Shown here piece after piece: positions 62,159 to 64,000 of a stretch of DNA of 64,000 bases (positions are counted from its first letter, which is position 1; every line of letters begins with the position of its first letter). The position numbers were made by a program, and so were the translations under genes. The notes under the pieces are model-generated. The model searched no databases. It was not told where the DNA came from and worked only from the letters and a program-made list of their open reading frames with translations. The stretch is from positions 7,321,001 through 7,385,000 of the forward strand of contig OZ014415.1 in NCBI GenBank assembly GCA_963965975.1, written 5' to 3'. The stretch comes from Xestospongia bergquistia (taxonomy: Eukaryota > Porifera > Demospongiae > Haplosclerida > Petrosiidae).

Positions 62159-63474
62159 TATATATATATATATAATATATAATATATAATTATATATACG
62201 AGAGAGAGATTTATATATAGGCCAATGTTACATATTGAATGTCTGAAAACATAAAATGTCAGAGAATAGTTGTGTTATAACGTACATTAGGATTAAATCC
62301 AATCAGGCCAGGTATTACAGACTTCTTAGCATGAGCTACAAAGGCGAAAATAAATCCACCTGCCCCCACAAACAATGACCCAATCATCAGAGCTCGATGA
62401 ACTTGGAACCACTCTCCATTAGGTAATATTGGCTTCATCCATGCAGCAAAGAAAACACCAGATGTTGCTAGTAATATCCAGGAAGTTATCATAAAGATGC
62501 CTACAGTACAAAATAAATTAGTTTGGTCTTGAAGTAAATTTTACCATGAGTCTTGATAAGAGCTGCTTTAGGCCACGATTCAATATCTTCAACACTCCCT
62601 GTTAGAGTATCAGTTACAAGATTTCTTTGTTCACTTGATAGGACTGGAGTACTACTATGTTTACGAAGACCCTCTGATGAAAAACCTAGACAATCATTAG
62701 AAATATACCATTTAGATATATATCATAAATTACTAGAAATACCTCTTCCTGAGCTCATAGCACTGTAAATACGGTATAATGATGTATTAAGGTTATAATC
62801 TTGTCCCTCATTGATAACACCAATATATCGACTGAAACTATGTAGCTTATGAATATTTGAATGTAACTTCTACAAATCATACTTACGTGCATGTAATTCT
62901 TCCATTGTTGTATTCAGTGACATGTTCACACATTCCTATCTGATTATTATCAATAATGTTAGCAGAATATCTAGTACTAGGATTCCATGTATCAATGGCA
63001 TAGACTATATCAGATATAGAGTCTCTCTTACATGCCAATACATCACTGTCAGACTAGAAGAGTTACAGGAAGTTATTGTACGGTAGTCCTATTAAATACA
63101 ATATACTTACCATTGTTTTTGAAGTAGTAAATCCCACGGCAACCCATCCCTCAGCAGTACCCTCCAAATGAATATCAATGAAATCACTGTTCTCATCATT
63201 CCTTCTAGCACCAAATAAATAGTTACCTCCTGATGTACTCACACGTACTGGATATGTAACATTGGGAGACTAAAAGAAGGAATAGACTATATTATTACAG
63301 TAAGTAAGTTAAATTAACTTAAAGTGATCTTTGCTAGCCCGAATGGGCCAATATAGTTGTATTATACTTACGTACTGGACTACTAGGGCATGTAACATTA
63401 ATAGAGACAGCAGTATTTATCATAAAAAACAACAGAAAAGAATCAAAGACTAGATAAGAGCAAGTAGCAGCCAT
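61218..63474 (-). CDS. DOMON-cytochrome b561 protein (copy 3, complete)
   Basis: Twelve exons give 486 aa: 63376-63474, 63111-63269, 62887-63053, 62743-62837, 62545-62685, 62286-62500, 62056-62115, 61964-62004, 61853-61914, 61608-61763, 61387-61541, 61218-61328. Exons 1-3, which encode the signal peptide and most of the DOMON domain, are almost identical to the gene at 57693-60878. Exons 8 and 10-12 are strongly diverged: exon 10 is 15 bp longer, exon 11 has a Lys/Glu-rich tail (EKEEKPPKKKP), and there is no acidic end. The b561 histidine motifs are kept (WFQVHRALM, THFIFG, NLSHAHIIGYG). A predicted membrane reductase. The frame is open upstream of the ATG through two copies of a 45-bp direct repeat, so a longer N-terminus is possible. 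Confidence 0.87.
62118..62200. repeat. TA microsatellite
   Basis: About 80 bp of TA repeats in the intron between exons 6 and 7 of the DOMON-b561 gene at 61218-63474. Confidence 0.9.
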
Positions 63475-63568
63475 TATTATTATACTGATATGCCCACTTG
63501 GGACTGCTTGCTTCATGAATATTATTATACTGATATGCCCACTTGGGACTGCTTGCTTCATGAATATT
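63474..63568. repeat. 45-bp direct repeat, two copies
   Basis: The unit has ATTATACTGATATGCCCACT, then TGGGACTGCTTGCTTCATGA. It sits directly before the ATG at 63474 and leaves the reading frame open on the - strand. Confidence 0.85.
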
Positions 63569-63592
63569 ATTATATTGCTAGGCATTACTTAC

Positions 63593-63756
63593 AGACATGA
63601 TATTCTTCCATTAGTATATCCTGTATTATAAGTACACAGTCCTTCTTGTGTGTTATCTAGTTGATTTGGGGAACGATTTGGTATTGGATTCCAACCATCT
63701 ACTACAGTCACTGTATTGTCAGTGTTGAAATGACAACCAAGTACATCAGTATTAGC
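63593..63756 (-). CDS. Isolated DOMON exon of a further copy (partial)
   Basis: A 164-bp exon with an AG acceptor at 63757-63758 and a GT donor at 63591-63592. It encodes the part of the DOMON domain matching exon 3 of the neighbours (TDVLGCHFN…VVDGWNPIPNRSPN…GLCTYNTGYTNGRISC) but is clearly diverged. It begins in phase 0 and ends in phase 2, as exon 3 does elsewhere. Exons 1 and 2 would lie beyond the window edge. Only about 118 bp separate it from the next gene's start, so it has no downstream exons of its own. It could splice to exon 4 (62743-62837) of the gene at 61218-63474, the first acceptor there in matching phase. Confidence 0.65.
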
Positions 63757-63782
63757 CTATAAAATAATAGTATTAAATAAAC

Positions 63783-63994
63783 CATATGTGACCAGATTTG
63801 CAAAAAGGGACAACTTTTAAAACATCACAAAAACAGTTTCGTATATATATAGCTGCTATGTATATGTACAACTATTCATGGAACTGCATCTATGTATACA
63901 AAACTGTTTATTGAGGTGTTTTAACAGTGACCCTTTTTCATAAATCACATCACATGACAGAAGTCGTCCCTTATCGCAAATCAGGTTACATATG
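63783..63994. mobile_element. Fold-back MITE-like element
   Basis: The ends CATATGTGACCAGATTTGC and GCAAATCAGGTTACATATG are inverted copies with two mismatches. The internal sequence (AAAACATC, then GTTTTAACAGTG) matches the order seen in the element at 31104-31351, so both belong to one family. Confidence 0.65.
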
Positions 63995-64000
63995 TTCATG

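Overview
The window looks like nuclear DNA from an early-branching animal, most probably a demosponge of the Amphimedon type. It is AT-rich, and its genes are cut by many short GT-AG introns. It carries metazoan families: death-fold adaptors with ZU5-like domains, an Ig/FN3 receptor tyrosine phosphatase, TRIM-NHL proteins, PIG-W and DOMON-cytochrome b561 reductases. The species is inferred from gene content and style, not from a database match. I saw no rRNA, tRNA, CRISPR array or prokaryotic operon. Exon models below were built by hand from splice signals and reading phase; each complete model closes in frame.

Region 1 (1-13.1 kb, + strand) is a death-fold cluster. The left edge holds the last exons of a CARD protein (225-769). 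Its main gene (4111-10824, 16 exons, 1136 aa) encodes six Kelch repeats, coiled coils, a Death domain, a ZU5-like segment with a glycine-zipper hydrophobic stretch, a UPA-like region and a C-terminal CARD. Decayed copies of its 3' exons follow (11.2-12.2 kb and 12.9-13.06 kb). Between the two CARD genes lies a junkyard (about 1.57-3.52 kb) of duplicated pieces: the last two exons of the phosphatase gene and two pieces of the ZU5 exon.

Region 2 (13.8-29.7 kb, - strand) is one receptor-type tyrosine phosphatase gene: 23 exons, 1655 aa, signal peptide, five Ig-like modules, FN3 modules, a membrane span, an active D1 domain and a D2 domain that has lost its catalytic cysteine. Its introns are rich in minisatellites and GA/CT arrays.

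Region 3 (32.5-40.9 kb) is a four-exon REX1BD-like gene on the - strand. Its 6.6-kb first intron contains two intronless + strand genes: a full RING/B-box/filamin/NHL TRIM protein and a shorter RING-NHL protein.

Region 4 (41.2-55.1 kb) has two PIG-W (GPI inositol acyltransferase) genes arranged head to head, each complete in five exons, plus a third that lacks its 5' part. Their identity is patchy along their length, as expected from gene conversion.

Region 5 (47.9-64 kb) is built on a roughly 5.56-kb tandem duplication. Each unit carries the PIG-W 3' exons, a single-exon secreted NHL-type propeller gene and cytochrome b561 exons. The first unit's b561 gene has lost its signal peptide and DOMON exons, and the joint falls in PIG-W sequence, later hit by a 418-bp hAT-like element with an 8-bp target duplication. 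Two complete DOMON-b561 genes (57693-60878 and 61218-63474) follow on the - strand. A lone DOMON exon at 63593-63756 is in the right phase to be an alternative N-terminus for the second.

No operon-like co-operation is visible. The common themes are local duplication, decay and homogenisation of gene families (CARD/ZU5, NHL, PIG-W, DOMON-b561) and dense short repeats inside introns.
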